From positions 186,001 to 250,000 of the forward strand of contig NZ_CANQTS010000001.1 in the NCBI RefSeq assembly GCF_947626835.1: a stretch of 64,000 bases of DNA, in the 5' to 3' direction. This stretch comes from an uncultured Acinetobacter sp. (GTDB taxonomy: Bacteria; Pseudomonadota; Gammaproteobacteria; Pseudomonadales; Moraxellaceae). The notes beneath the pieces were generated by a model. It worked only from the letters and a program-made list of their open reading frames with translations. It made no database searches and was not told where the DNA came from. A program made the translations under genes and the position numbers. Numbering within the stretch: the stretch's first letter is position 1; each line of letters begins with the position of its first letter. Positions 25,493 to 35,156 of the stretch are shown here, piece by piece.

Positions 25493-26788
25493 TTAGAGCT
25501 TAATATTGGCTTTACGTTGTATGCCATGCCATAGGTCATGACACCATGCCATCCATTGCTTAAAAATATTCTCTTTTTCAAGCGTGACCTGATTATTAAC
25601 CTCAAAACTGCGTAAAAGTTGCTGATTTTGATAGACTTTAATTTCTACTAAAGGCATTTTCTGATTCAGTGGCGCATTTAAAACAGGCTGCTTTAAGTTG
25701 GCTTGTACTTGGGTTTTTGTAGTGCTTAATGGCTCAATAATTTGCATGAGTCCTTGGGCATCTTTTACATATAAACGCTGTTGATTGGCTTGATAAGTAT
25801 TCAGATCAATAGGCGTAGTCAAAGGGTAGAGGGAAGTCGTGACGACCTCAGGTTGAATACCTTTGACTTGAAACCATGTGTACTTTGATTGATTGACAGG
25901 AATGTCAGCTAAATGTTGGCCTTTAGCCACAATACGTTCATTTTGGGTATAGGTATACGCCACATTCATTAATTGATGTGCCACTTCAGCACGTTTTTGC
26001 ATACTCGGTGTACCTAAAACCACCACAATGAGACGCCGTGTTGGAGCATCTAAACGATGTGTATCGCGCTGTGCAGTGAGCGCTAAATTGTAACCTGCGG
26101 CCTTGGTAAAACCGGTCTTTAAACCATCCACACTTGGGTCGGTTTTAAGTAATATATTGGTGGCTGCATGGTAAAGACCTTGATAGCGAAAATCAGGCAG
26201 TTTTGAATAGTACAAATAGGAGGGCACTTCATTGACCAAAGCTTGACCAAGCAGTGCAAAGTCAGCGGCCGTTGAATAATGATCTGGCATAGTAAGGCCG
26301 GGCGGATTACTAAAATGACTATTGTGCATGCCCACAGCTTTGGCTTCGCTATTCATACGGGCTACAAAAAGCGGCACAGAGCCTGAAATGCGTTCAGCTA
26401 AAAGTAAAGCCGCATCATTGGCAGACATAACAATTAAGCCTGCCAATAAAGTATCTACACTGACCTGTTCACCGACTTTAAGGCGCATTTGTGATTCATC
26501 TGACATGACCTGATTGACTACAGGAGTGACAGTGAGCATTTCATGGCGTTGTAACTTGCCGCTTTGAATGTCTTTTAAGGCAATATATGCCACCATCATT
26601 TTGGTGAGTGAAGCAGGGGCACGTTGTACATGACTATTGTGCTCGGCAATCACTTGTCCTGATTGTGAATCTAAAATGGTCCACGCTTCGGCTTCAACCG
26701 ATTCAGGGTCGATGTTCAGTAGATTTGCAAAACTTGTGGTGGAGCACAGCAGCACACAGCTTGCCAACAGGTAAAACACAGCGTTCAA
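25493..26788 (-). CDS. dacC: D-alanyl-D-alanine carboxypeptidase (PBP5/6 type)
   Basis: Low-molecular-weight penicillin-binding protein that removes the terminal D-Ala of stem peptides in the periplasm. 431 residues with a Sec signal peptide (MNAVFYLLASCVLLCSTTSFA), S-x-x-K in APASLTKMM near 60, S-x-N in VMSANDAALL near 122, K-T-G in DGLKTGFTKAAGY near 223. The C-terminal beta domain ends in a membrane-anchoring amphipathic helix (IFKQWMAWCHDLWHGIQRKA). The start is TTG, supported by AAGGAA upstream. Single gene, divergent from the M61 peptidase. Confidence 0.9.
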   Translation of the reverse strand: MNAVFYLLASCVLLCSTTSFANLLNIDPESVEAEAWTILDSQSGQVIAEHNSHVQRAPASLTKMMVAYIALKDIQSGKLQRHEMLTVTPVVNQVMSDESQMRLKVGEQVSVDTLLAGLIVMSANDAALLLAERISGSVPLFVARMNSEAKAVGMHNSHFSNPPGLTMPDHYSTAADFALLGQALVNEVPSYLYYSKLPDFRYQGLYHAATNILLKTDPSVDGLKTGFTKAAGYNLALTAQRDTHRLDAPTRRLIVVVLGTPSMQKRAEVAHQLMNVAYTYTQNERIVAKGQHLADIPVNQSKYTWFQVKGIQPEVVTTSLYPLTTPIDLNTYQANQQRLYVKDAQGLMQIIEPLSTTKTQVQANLKQPVLNAPLNQKMPLVEIKVYQNQQLLRSFEVNNQVTLEKENIFKQWMAWCHDLWHGIQRKANIKL

Positions 26789-26967
26789 GGCAGTTCCTTA
26801 TTTGCCAATCCATGGACAAAAAAATTGAAAAAAAGTCTGCGCATGCTATGCCTTTTTCTAGCAGATGGCTAGTCAAAAAGCCAACAAATGCAAGCGCTAT
26901 GCATTGCCTGGCAAAAAAATGTTAAGCTTCTGCTTAAGTTATCTATTGAATGTTTGTATTGCCCATT

Positions 26968-28671
26968 ATGTTGCATTATCAAATCGAATTTGACGATTAT
27001 CGTCAGCATCTTGCCCATGTGACTTTGCGTTTTGTTGCAGAGCCGACACAAGTCTTATCTTTACCGACATGGATTCCGGGCAGTTATCTCATTCGTGAAT
27101 TTGCCAAACATTTAGAAAGCGTACGTGCCTATGACGAAGAGGGGCGTTTGCTGGAAATTGAAAAATTTGAAAAAAATAAATGGCGTTTATTTAACACCGA
27201 CTATGAGCTGATCACGGTTGAATATGATGTCTATGCCTATGATTTGTCGGTACGTGGTGCTTATGTAGACCAAACACGTTTATATATTAACCCAGCCTGT
27301 GCGTGTTTAGCCTTAGAGGGTCAAGAACATAAAGCAATTGAAGTTGAAATATTTTTACCGCCTGAGTTAAAACATTTCCAACTGGCCACGGGTTTAAAAT
27401 CTCGCAGTTTGGTCAAAGGGCGTTTTACTTTAGAAGCCGATAACTATGCACAACTGATTGATTCACCTTTTGAGTTGGCAGAGCAGACGCGCTTTAGCTT
27501 TGATGCAGAAGGGGTTGCACATGAATTTGTGGTGTCGGGTAAACATGCCATGAATACTGAACGCATGCAGCAAGACATCACCAAGATTTGTGCCACACAA
27601 ATTCAGATGTTTGGTTCGGCGCCATTTAAAGACTATACCTTTATGACCATGGCCACGGGCAATAGTTATGGCGGTTTAGAGCATCCAAATAGCACCAGTT
27701 TAATTACCCCACGTCAGGATTTGCCCAAAGCCAATGAACCTGAGGAGCCATCAGAAGATTATCAGCGTTTCTTAGGTTTATGTAGTCACGAATATTTCCA
27801 TTCTTGGTTGGTGAAATTTATTCGTCCTGAAAATTTTGTCAATTATGATTTAAATAAAGAAGGCTATACCTCGTTGCTATGGATTTTTGAAGGCTTTACC
27901 TCGTATTACGATGATTTATTGCTATTACGTAGTGGTGTGATTGATCAAGAGGCATATTTAAAGCTGTTAAAAAGCCAAATTGAGCGTTATTTACAAAATC
28001 CGGGACGTTTGATTCAAACCGTGGCCGAATCGAGCTTTGATGCATGGGTAAAATTTTATCGTCAAGATGAAAACTCGAATAATGCAGGCACCAGTTACTA
28101 TAACAAAGGCTGTTTAGTGGCTTTATGTTTAGACTTAGGTTTACGTTTACGTGGTTCGAGCTTAGATGCCTTAATGCGTAAGCTATACGAAAATGCACAA
28201 AATGGCATTCAAGTCAATCAGCGCACCATTTACGAGCTATGTAAAGAACTGACAGGTGATAGTTGGATTGAGCAGATCAATCATTTAATTAACACCACAG
28301 ATGAGTTGCCGCTCGATCAATTGTTGCCTGAATTTGGTATTAGTTATCAGGTTAAAGATGACAAGTCTTTGCCTTTTGGTTTAAAGCTAAGCGATCAAGC
28401 GCAAGGTGTCTTGGTACAACAAGCACGTCGTGATAGTGTAGGGGCACAAGCAGGTTTATCTGCCCATGATGTGATTATTGCGATTGATGGTCTAAAAGCC
28501 TCTGAGAAGCTCTTAGCAAGTTATGCTAAGCAACAGGGTACATTTAGCGTGCTGGCATTCCGCCGTGATGAATTGATGCAGTTTGAAGTTAATACCGCAG
28601 AAATTGGGTTAGCTTCGGTTGAATTAAAAGTGGCAGATCAAGCCAAAGCAGAACAATGGCTAAAAGCATAA
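26968..28671 (+). CDS. M61-family metallopeptidase with PDZ domain
   Basis: Glycyl-aminopeptidase family protein, about 567 residues. N-terminal beta domain (about 1-165, MLHYQIEFDDYRQHLAHVTL, TWIPGSYLIREFAKH), catalytic domain with zinc motif HEYFHSW near residue 274 and the Glu ligand after LLWIFEGFTSYYDD, and a C-terminal PDZ domain (about 460-545, GVLVQQARRDSVGAQAGLSA, DVIIAIDG). No signal peptide, so probably cytosolic. An upstream ATG at 26950 adds six residues; neither start has a strong ribosome site. Confidence 0.9.
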   Translation: MLHYQIEFDDYRQHLAHVTLRFVAEPTQVLSLPTWIPGSYLIREFAKHLESVRAYDEEGRLLEIEKFEKNKWRLFNTDYELITVEYDVYAYDLSVRGAYVDQTRLYINPACACLALEGQEHKAIEVEIFLPPELKHFQLATGLKSRSLVKGRFTLEADNYAQLIDSPFELAEQTRFSFDAEGVAHEFVVSGKHAMNTERMQQDITKICATQIQMFGSAPFKDYTFMTMATGNSYGGLEHPNSTSLITPRQDLPKANEPEEPSEDYQRFLGLCSHEYFHSWLVKFIRPENFVNYDLNKEGYTSLLWIFEGFTSYYDDLLLLRSGVIDQEAYLKLLKSQIERYLQNPGRLIQTVAESSFDAWVKFYRQDENSNNAGTSYYNKGCLVALCLDLGLRLRGSSLDALMRKLYENAQNGIQVNQRTIYELCKELTGDSWIEQINHLINTTDELPLDQLLPEFGISYQVKDDKSLPFGLKLSDQAQGVLVQQARRDSVGAQAGLSAHDVIIAIDGLKASEKLLASYAKQQGTFSVLAFRRDELMQFEVNTAEIGLASVELKVADQAKAEQWLKA

Positions 28672-28695
28672 TTGCGCTTTAGTTAGTTTTAAATT

Positions 28696-28726
28696 AAAAC
28701 CCATGTTTCGACATGGGTTTTTTATT
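28696..28726 (+). terminator. Terminator of the M61 peptidase gene
   Basis: Stem AAACCCATGT / ACATGGGTTT with loop TTCG followed by six T. Confidence 0.88.
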
Positions 28727-28779
28727 GATGAATTTTGTAACTGAGCCAAATGGGCTTAAAAAAGACATCAGTACGCACC

Positions 28780-28808
28780 TAAAAAAGCCCGCCACAAGGG
28801 CAGGCTAT
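28780..28808 (-). terminator. Terminator of rluE
   Basis: On the reverse strand AGCCTGCCC / GGCGGGCT hairpin followed by TTTTTT. Confidence 0.8.
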
Positions 28809-28822
28809 ATTGAGTCGCTTAA

Positions 28823-29611
28823 TTAACCGCGACCACGGCCACGACCGCGTGGTGCTTTGGTATTTGGACGAGTTGTACCATTGGTACGACGTTTTGGCTT
28901 TTCGCTTTCATCCATTTGCCAAATACGCTTGGTGCCTTTTTTCTTGACTGAGCCATCTTTATTTTTACGTACCATTGGCTTACCCCCTGTACCACCCGGC
29001 TTTTTCACATAAGAACGTGAGCGGTAAGGTTCATCTGCAGGTAGATTTTGGAAATCAGGATATAACAAAGGTTCAATTTCTTTGGTTTCACCTGGTTGTA
29101 AACCCAATTGCACTAAATCAATTGCACCAATTTTAGTACGAATTAAACGTAGCGTTGGAAAACCCACTGCCGAAGTCATACGGCGCACTTGGCGGTTACG
29201 ACCTTCGCAAATCGAAATTTCCACCCAAGACGTCGGTACAGATACGCGAAAACGTACCGGAGGATCACGATCCCATAACCATTCAGGCTGTTCGACTTTA
29301 ATGGCTTTAGCAGGCAAGGTCATGCCATCTTTAAGTTCAACACCTTGACGCAATTTCTCAAGCGCTTCTTCGGTGATATCACCATCCACTTGTACAAGGT
29401 AAGTTTTAAACTTTTTATTGGTAGGGTTGGTGATATATTGGTTTAGACCACCGTGATCGGTTAAAAATACTAAACCTTCTGAGTCCATATCCAAACGACC
29501 TGCAAGACGTAAATCAGGGTCATCGACAAAGTCAGACATGGTCATGTGTGCTTCATCTTTACGGAATTGGGAGAGGACGTCATAAGGCTTATTAAGAATG
29601 ACGATTTTCAT
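28823..29611 (-). CDS. rluE: Pseudouridine synthase of the RsuA family, RluE-like, with basic tail
   Basis: Isomerises a uridine in 23S rRNA (U2457 in E. coli). Catalytic motif AGRLDMDSEGLVFLTDHG with the key Asp near residue 41, then the KTYLVQVDG and EGRNRQVRRMTSAVGFPTLRLIR signatures. There is no N-terminal S4 domain, as in RluE. After about residue 180 there is an 80-residue, highly basic tail (KKPGGTGGKPMVRKNKDG to PRGRGRGRG), longer than in E. coli RluE and likely to add nonspecific RNA binding. Confidence 0.88.
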   Translation of the reverse strand: MKIVILNKPYDVLSQFRKDEAHMTMSDFVDDPDLRLAGRLDMDSEGLVFLTDHGGLNQYITNPTNKKFKTYLVQVDGDITEEALEKLRQGVELKDGMTLPAKAIKVEQPEWLWDRDPPVRFRVSVPTSWVEISICEGRNRQVRRMTSAVGFPTLRLIRTKIGAIDLVQLGLQPGETKEIEPLLYPDFQNLPADEPYRSRSYVKKPGGTGGKPMVRKNKDGSVKKKGTKRIWQMDESEKPKRRTNGTTRPNTKAPRGRGRGRG

Positions 29612-29959
29612 AAAATAACTTCTTTAATGTGAACAATTTACAAAAAAGGTGCAAGTCAGACGTGACTACGCAAGTACGCTTATGACTTCACCAAAAAAAA
29701 TTCGATGCCTATATTATGCGTCAAGATGCCAAGAAAGTATTGCATGTTGGCAATTTTTTTCTTTTTAGCTCTGGTTTAAACCGCCTTTATGCTGCCTTAA
29801 GTCGATTTTATTACTCAAGTCTTTTTAAGATGCTGACTTTGCATCGATGCAATTGAACTTAGTAAGATGAAGGTAATTTTTCACATGATCAGGCTTGTGC
29901 ATAGGCAGAAATTCGCTACAGTAAATTCTCTGACCCCATCATTTCAAGAGCAGACCAAC
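29612..29959. other. Intergenic region before the poly-Gln ORF
   Basis: 348 bases with A/T-rich runs and promoter-like stretches, serving rluE on the reverse strand. I see no gene, riboswitch or strong hairpin. Confidence 0.5.
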
Positions 29960-30049
<90 letters not shown>

Positions 30050-30117
30050 CCTAAAAATTAATTCAATAAAAAAACCTAGACCATCCTCATTGAAGGGATG
30101 TTTGATGTGGAGTTTGG

Positions 30118-30646
30118 ATGTTTAAAATTTTTGGATGGGCTTTCATCACTCTTTTACTCAGTGCTTGTCAGCCACCCCCTGCTACACAAGTAACTACATG
30201 GCAAACACCTTATTTGTATTGGCAGCTGAAGCGTACGCCGCTACAAGCGCCGCTTTTGATTCCGGTAGAGCAGGTGACTTTTGCGCAAATCACCGATACA
30301 TGGGGCGCTGCAAGAAGTGCTGGGCGTCGCCATGAAGGCGTAGATATTTTTGCCAAGCGTGGTACAGCTGTCTTAAGCAGTACTCAAGGAATTGTGCGAG
30401 AAGTGGGCACTAATACTTTATGGCAAAGTGATTTGGATTACAGGGCCTGAATTAAGCTCACATTATTATGCCCATTTAGATGCGTATGCTGAGCATATTC
30501 AAGCAGGCGATTGGGTGGACGTTGGTACGTTATTGGGTTATGTGGGCAATAGTGGCAATGCTAAAAACACACCGCCACATTTACATTATGGAATCTATCT
30601 ACAAGGACAAGGTGCAGTCAATCCTTATCCGTATTTAAAACCTTAA
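30118..30646 (+). pseudogene. Frameshifted M23 (LytM) peptidase lipoprotein gene
   Basis: Two overlapping frames together make a complete M23 zinc endopeptidase. Frame 1 (30118-30450) gives a lipoprotein signal (lipobox LLLSAC) and the Zn motif [16 protein letters not shown]. The second frame supplies [35 protein letters not shown] and PPHLHYGIYLQG (HxH). The frame changes near 30415-30422 in ACTTTATGGCAAAG; removing one T there restores [11 protein letters not shown], or two bases may have been lost. Gene is broken in this sequence unless it is a sequencing error or programmed shift. TGGAG lies before the ATG. The C-terminal frame ends in stop codons interlocked with the MFS gene. Confidence 0.8.
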
Positions 30647-31833
30647 GTTTGAGGGGTCACTTCCTTTTTAAAATCCAGTTCATAGCGTCGTACATAAAAC
30701 ATAAAATATAAGGTGCCTGACAATAAAACAGCAGCAGCTAAAATAAATTGCTGTGGATAAGCCACATTAAAACTTTGTAAGGTACTAAAGCTTAAACCGC
30801 CAATCAGTTGTACTAAGGCAAAGGTCATCGTGGCCATGCCCCATAGTTTTTTATAGGCCAAACCATAATGCTGCAAGATCGTATAAGAGGTTAAAAACAC
30901 CACCGCAGGATTAAGCAAACCCGTTAGCAATGATGATAAAAAAGTCAACAGCGGAAAACTTGGCATTAAGGCAAATAAAATAGCTGCTACATAAAAGCTA
31001 TAGAGCAGTTTTAAAGCTTTTAAATTGCCAAATTTTACTGCAAATAAATAGGCTGTGAAGGCCCCAAATGCGCTGCCAATCCCGTATAAAATCCAATTAA
31101 AATTAATCCAAAATAAAGATAAACCTAAACTTTGGGTTAAATAATCAATCCAAAATAACGAATGTGGAATATAGGCAAAGGCACTACAAGCATACACCAA
31201 AATTAAGGTTTTATAAAACCCATCCGGGCGTGTATTGGGCGCTTGGGTTTGAGTGTTATGATCGAGTTGCTGATGAAAGGGATAAATCAATTTGGCAATA
31301 AACACGGTAAACAATACCGCAAAACTAAATAAAATCAGCCAAGCTTGCGTAATACTGATGCGATCTAAATAAGGTAAAAACAGCGTTGCTGCTAAAACGC
31401 CAATCCCAACACCACTAAAGCCAACAAAGTTGATTTTTAGACGTTTACTGGCATCGGCACATTGTGCAACCACAGTGGGTGCTAAAATCATCAGTAAGCC
31501 GCCGCAAATCCCTGAAAGTACTCGCCAAAAGATATACCATGTCCCTATAAAGCCATCAAAGGCACAGCACAGTAAACTCAAACTGCCAATCACGCCGGCA
31601 CCTGTCAAATAATGCAGCATCTTGACGTTTTGTGCTAAGCGCATGGCCCAAAATGCACCAATCAAATAGCCCAATAAGTTGGCGCTGCCCAACACACTGG
31701 CAAAGTTGCTGCTCCATTCAAAGGCTTCTCGGGTACTGGGTAATAAAGCAGTATAAGAAAAACGTAAAATCCCTACCGCAAGTCCGGTGCTGAGCATTAA
31801 AAATACGCTCAGGCGTTGTGTAATTGAGAACAT
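30643..31833 (-). CDS. MFS transporter, YbfB/YjiJ type
   Basis: 396 residues with about twelve hydrophobic helices (starting MFSITQRLSVFLMLSTGLAV). It has the Major Facilitator layout of two six-helix bundles split by a basic loop near 190-200 (LIYPFHQQLDHNTQTQAPNT). The N-terminal GILRFSYTALLPSTRE resembles the YbfB/YjiJ group, whose substrates are not known. No regulator adjacent apart from unrelated genes, so a substrate cannot be inferred. The stop codons of this gene and the M23 gene share TTAA. Confidence 0.83.
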   Translation of the reverse strand: MFSITQRLSVFLMLSTGLAVGILRFSYTALLPSTREAFEWSSNFASVLGSANLLGYLIGAFWAMRLAQNVKMLHYLTGAGVIGSLSLLCCAFDGFIGTWYIFWRVLSGICGGLLMILAPTVVAQCADASKRLKINFVGFSGVGIGVLAATLFLPYLDRISITQAWLILFSFAVLFTVFIAKLIYPFHQQLDHNTQTQAPNTRPDGFYKTLILVYACSAFAYIPHSLFWIDYLTQSLGLSLFWINFNWILYGIGSAFGAFTAYLFAVKFGNLKALKLLYSFYVAAILFALMPSFPLLTFLSSLLTGLLNPAVVFLTSYTILQHYGLAYKKLWGMATMTFALVQLIGGLSFSTLQSFNVAYPQQFILAAAVLLSGTLYFMFYVRRYELDFKKEVTPQT

Positions 31834-32098
31834 CCTGTTCCTTTGTCGTTATTATTTGCTTAAATTTAAACCGATCTTAACCGATTTAGCGAGCTTTTGC
31901 AGATAACCAACATAGACCTATGGGTTTTTATTAAGCAATAGGCTATTGGCGATACGATAAAAGTGCCTATTTATCACATCATATAAGCATTTAATATTTG
32001 GAAAAATGTGTTAAAGCGCCACTGAAAATTTAATTTTTTTTCTTAACTTAATAACAAAAGCCTTTAACATAGAGCGTAAACAAAATGAGAACAACACC

Positions 32099-32920
32099 AT
32101 GAAAATGTATCAAGTCGATGCCTTTACCACGCAATTATTTAAAGGCAATCCTGCTGCTGTAATTGTGCTTGATGATTGGCTAGATGATGCTGTAATGCAA
32201 AATATTGCTTTAGAAAATAATCTTGCTGAAACGGCTTTTGTCAAACAGCGCGATGAGCAAAATTTTGAGATTCGTTGGTTTACTCCAACAGTTGAGGTAG
32301 ATTTTTGCGGGCATGCCACCTTAGCCAGTAGTTTTGTATTATTTAGAGATTTTGTGCAGAGCAAAAATATTTCTTTTCATGTGAAAAATTTAGGTGTTTT
32401 TGAAGTTGAACAGGCGATAGATGGTAAAATTTTGATGAATTTTCCAATACGCCGTGCCCATTTAGTCAAAGATGTGCCTGTATTGTTGCGTCAGGCACTG
32501 ACCAAGCCATTTAAAGCGGTGTATGTCAATGAGCAAGCCTATATTATGATATATGAATCTACACAAGATGTGCTAGCGGAGTGTCCAAATTTTGAATTGC
32601 TTAAAACTTTAGGGCAAACACGCACTGCAATTACCGCACATGCCTCGGCGTTGGATGTTGCAATTACCAGTCAACATCTAGCTTATGATTGCGTATCACG
32701 TTATTTTGCCCCTGCCAATGGTATTGCCGAAGACCCTGTCACAGGTTCTATTCATACTGCGATTATGCCGCTTTGGACTGAAATCTTAGCCAAAGATGAA
32801 TTGGTGGCTTATCAAGCTTCGCCACGGGGTGGGACTTTATATGGCAAGCTACTCGGTAATGAGCGCATTGAAATTTCAGGCTATGCACGTTTATTTATGC
32901 AAGCTGAGATTTATGTATAA
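32099..32920 (+). CDS. PhzF-family isomerase
   Basis: 273 residues with the duplicated diaminopimelate-epimerase-like fold. Catalytic Glu44 lies in ENNLAETAF; the first half has FTPTVEVDFCGHATLAS, and the second half has AEDPVTGSIHTAI and the C-terminal GRxxIEISGYARLF pattern. Phenazine biosynthesis genes are absent, so this is one of the many PhzF homologues with an unknown small-molecule isomerisation. Single gene with its own terminator. Confidence 0.88.
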   Translation: MKMYQVDAFTTQLFKGNPAAVIVLDDWLDDAVMQNIALENNLAETAFVKQRDEQNFEIRWFTPTVEVDFCGHATLASSFVLFRDFVQSKNISFHVKNLGVFEVEQAIDGKILMNFPIRRAHLVKDVPVLLRQALTKPFKAVYVNEQAYIMIYESTQDVLAECPNFELLKTLGQTRTAITAHASALDVAITSQHLAYDCVSRYFAPANGIAEDPVTGSIHTAIMPLWTEILAKDELVAYQASPRGGTLYGKLLGNERIEISGYARLFMQAEIYV

Positions 32921-32944
32921 AAAAAGCCCCGTGGGGCTTTTTGA
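32919..32944. terminator. Bidirectional terminator
   Basis: Stem AAAAAGCCCC / GGGGCTTTTT; shared by the PhzF gene and the convergent DUF3144 gene. Confidence 0.88.
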
Positions 32945-33340
32945 TTAATCATGCGGTTTGTGTTCATGTTTATGCGCATGATGTTCTTCAGTACGGCGAA
33001 AACGTAAATAGTTTTCAAACTGATCGCAATATTCGTCGTAGTTGTCCTCAAGCATCAATTGAAATTGCTGCAATAAGTACGACATCACTTGCTCTTTGGC
33101 CGCGCGCATTTCTTCGCCATCTTTAAAATTGTTGGCAGCGACCCACGTGTTAAAACGTGATGCGGCAAACAACATGGCAGAGCTGACCTGACCACGACGA
33201 TCATGCGGCTTTACAGTTGAGCCTTTTTCAATGCTACAAAACTCATTAGCTTGTTTAATAAACGCATCAGCACGTTCAAAGAAAGCCGCATTTAACGCTT
33301 CTTCTTCGGTTACATCGGTTGCTTCAATCTTTTGAACCAT
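32945..33340 (-). CDS. DUF3144 family protein with His-rich tail
   Basis: 131 residues matching the DUF3144 core: FFERADAFIKQANEFC, SSAMLFAASRFNTWVAANNF, QFQLMLEDNYDEYCDQFENY. The function of the family is unknown. The last residues EEHHAHKHEHKPHD could bind a metal ion. Cytosolic, helical and acidic. Single gene, divergent from the next hypothetical. Confidence 0.82.
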   Translation of the reverse strand: MVQKIEATDVTEEEALNAAFFERADAFIKQANEFCSIEKGSTVKPHDRRGQVSSAMLFAASRFNTWVAANNFKDGEEMRAAKEQVMSYLLQQFQLMLEDNYDEYCDQFENYLRFRRTEEHHAHKHEHKPHD

Positions 33341-33451
33341 GAACTGTTCCTAAACATCAATTTCAAAGCCGCCATTATAGGCAAAGCCTTGCAGAAACTA
33401 AACCTTTGCCTTAATCTAAAAATAGCCTAAGTCTTATTTGCAAGGACGACC

Positions 33452-34093
33452 ATGAAAGATAACGCAATTGCCATACAAAACCTAAAAAACGATATTGCAG
33501 TATTGCGCCAACAAGTGTGGCCACCCCAAGATCTCGCTCATGTGGAAGATTTACCGATTTACTATGCCAATGCCGACGAAGTGGCACGCTACTACAGTCA
33601 GTGGCAAGGCTTGATTGAACGTGCACAAGAGTTGTTTGAGCCGTTCATGGCAGATGAAGACGAAGTGATCGATGCCATTCATTTGCCCAGCCATTTAAAT
33701 TTGCCGTTGTTTTATTTTCACGTCGATCGCATTCGAATTAATAAAACCCGTGCTAAAGAATCAAAAACATTTCGTGGCGTGGCCAGCTTGATTGAAAAAT
33801 GCGGTCAATTTAGCGAACGTGAAATTTTTGCCATGCAAGATTGGTTAGCTACCGACAGTACCGCAGCTTTAGTGGCACATCGTGAATTTATTGATTTACG
33901 CACCTATGTGTTTCAGCATAAACAAAGTGACTACACCCGTACCCGATTTTATGTCAATGGGATTGTATTAAGCGTCGAGCCAGACTTTGAATTGGTAGAT
34001 GCGCGTGATAAACCACGTAAACAACGTAACGATAGTTATACAGACCCGATTGCCGACAATGGTACATGGAAAATCTTTGCCAAAAACCGCTAA
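33452..34093 (+). CDS. Hypothetical protein, 213 aa
   Basis: I do not recognise a family. Mostly helical and soluble without signal peptide: MKDNAIAIQNLKNDIAVLRQ at the start, a predicted coiled stretch, then LFYFHVDRIRINKTRAKESK and a C-terminal PRKQRNDSYTDPIADNGTWK. Codon use fits the neighbours. Lies about 70 bases before the interrupted DUF4105 gene and may be cotranscribed with it. Confidence 0.72.
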   Translation: MKDNAIAIQNLKNDIAVLRQQVWPPQDLAHVEDLPIYYANADEVARYYSQWQGLIERAQELFEPFMADEDEVIDAIHLPSHLNLPLFYFHVDRIRINKTRAKESKTFRGVASLIEKCGQFSEREIFAMQDWLATDSTAALVAHREFIDLRTYVFQHKQSDYTRTRFYVNGIVLSVEPDFELVDARDKPRKQRNDSYTDPIADNGTWKIFAKNR

Positions 34094-34160
34094 AACAATA
34101 ACACTTGTTTATACAAGGCCATGTTAGTTTATAAGCCACAAAACAACAAAAAAGATGCTT

Positions 34161-35156
34161 ATGCCAACATGGATTGCGGTATTTTATGCCATTTTTTTAA
34201 TCACAAGCAGTATATGGGTGGCTTTACTGCTTTGGATTCAACAGCCTATCGCCCTATGGGGGAGCATAATTTTAATTGCTGCATAGCTGGTTTTTGCAGC
34301 TCTGTGCTTTTATTTTCGGCATGTCAATGTGCCCAACTTAAAATGGCTACATGCAGCTTATATGATGGCTTTGAGTTGCATTATTGGCGGCTTTTTTTTA
34401 ATGACACCTCAAAATGATCGGGTTTGGGAACCCAATGTTGAGCGTTTGGCGCATTATCGTTTTGTCGACGGTCAGGTCGAAATTTACAATGTGCGTAATT
34501 TTATTTGGCAAGATCAAGACACTTACACAACGCAATGGGAAACACGGCGTTATGCCTTAGAAAATATTCAAAGTGTTGATTTAATTGTATCGCATTTTAT
34601 TGCCGGCCCTGTAGCACATGCTTTTATCAGTTTTGGTTTTGCAGATGGTCAGCATTTGGCTTTTTCTTTAGAAGTCCGCCAAGAAAAAGAGGAAGGTTTT
34701 TCTGTGCTGGGTGGTTTTTTTCGTCAATATGAATTGGCGTTGGTGGTGGGCGATGAAAATGACGTCATCTATGCGCGCAGTAATATTCGCGATGAAGAGG
34801 TGTATATTTATCCGATTTCAATACAAACCACCGACATGCAAATGTTGTTTTTAGAATATCTCAATCAAGCCAATCGTCTCAATCATCAGCCACGTTGGTA
34901 CAATACTTTAGTAAGTAATTGCACCACTATTTTATTTGATCTGATGGAATATGCCATGGGCAATATACCGCGCGATTATCGTGTCTTGTTACCGGGCTTA
35001 TTACCCGATTACTTATATGATCACACACAACTTGATTCGCGTTTTACCTTAGATGAATGGAAACAACGGGCACATGTTAATCCTAAAACTGCCCATTTAA
35101 CGCAAGGACCTGACCAAGCAGAGCCGCCATTTTCTCAATTGATTCGTGGTCACTAA
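34161..35156 (+). pseudogene. DUF4105 membrane protein gene interrupted by one TAG codon
   Basis: The frame beginning MPTWIAVFYAIFLITSSIWV at 34161 runs 41 codons, meets TAG at 34284-34286, and continues in the same frame with LVFAALCFYFRHVNV into a 275-residue downstream frame. The latter contains two further membrane segments' remainder and the DUF4105 domain (HAFISFGFADGQ, YNTLVSNCTTILFDLMEYA). A single base change would restore one protein of about 331 residues. A restart at the GTG at 34329 could still make the domain without the first membrane helices. Family function unknown, papain-like Cys-His chemistry has been suggested for DUF4105. Stop interlocks with the CYTH gene's. Confidence 0.78.

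Noticed and set aside
29867..29959. N-terminal extension of the poly-Gln ORF
   Set aside because: No ribosome site at 29867; the ATG at 29960 has AAGAG upstream and a simpler product.
34121..34417. Open frame of 98 codons across the DUF4105 start region
   Set aside because: Out of frame with the membrane helices and DUF4105 domain; the true frame is 34161-35156 with a TAG.
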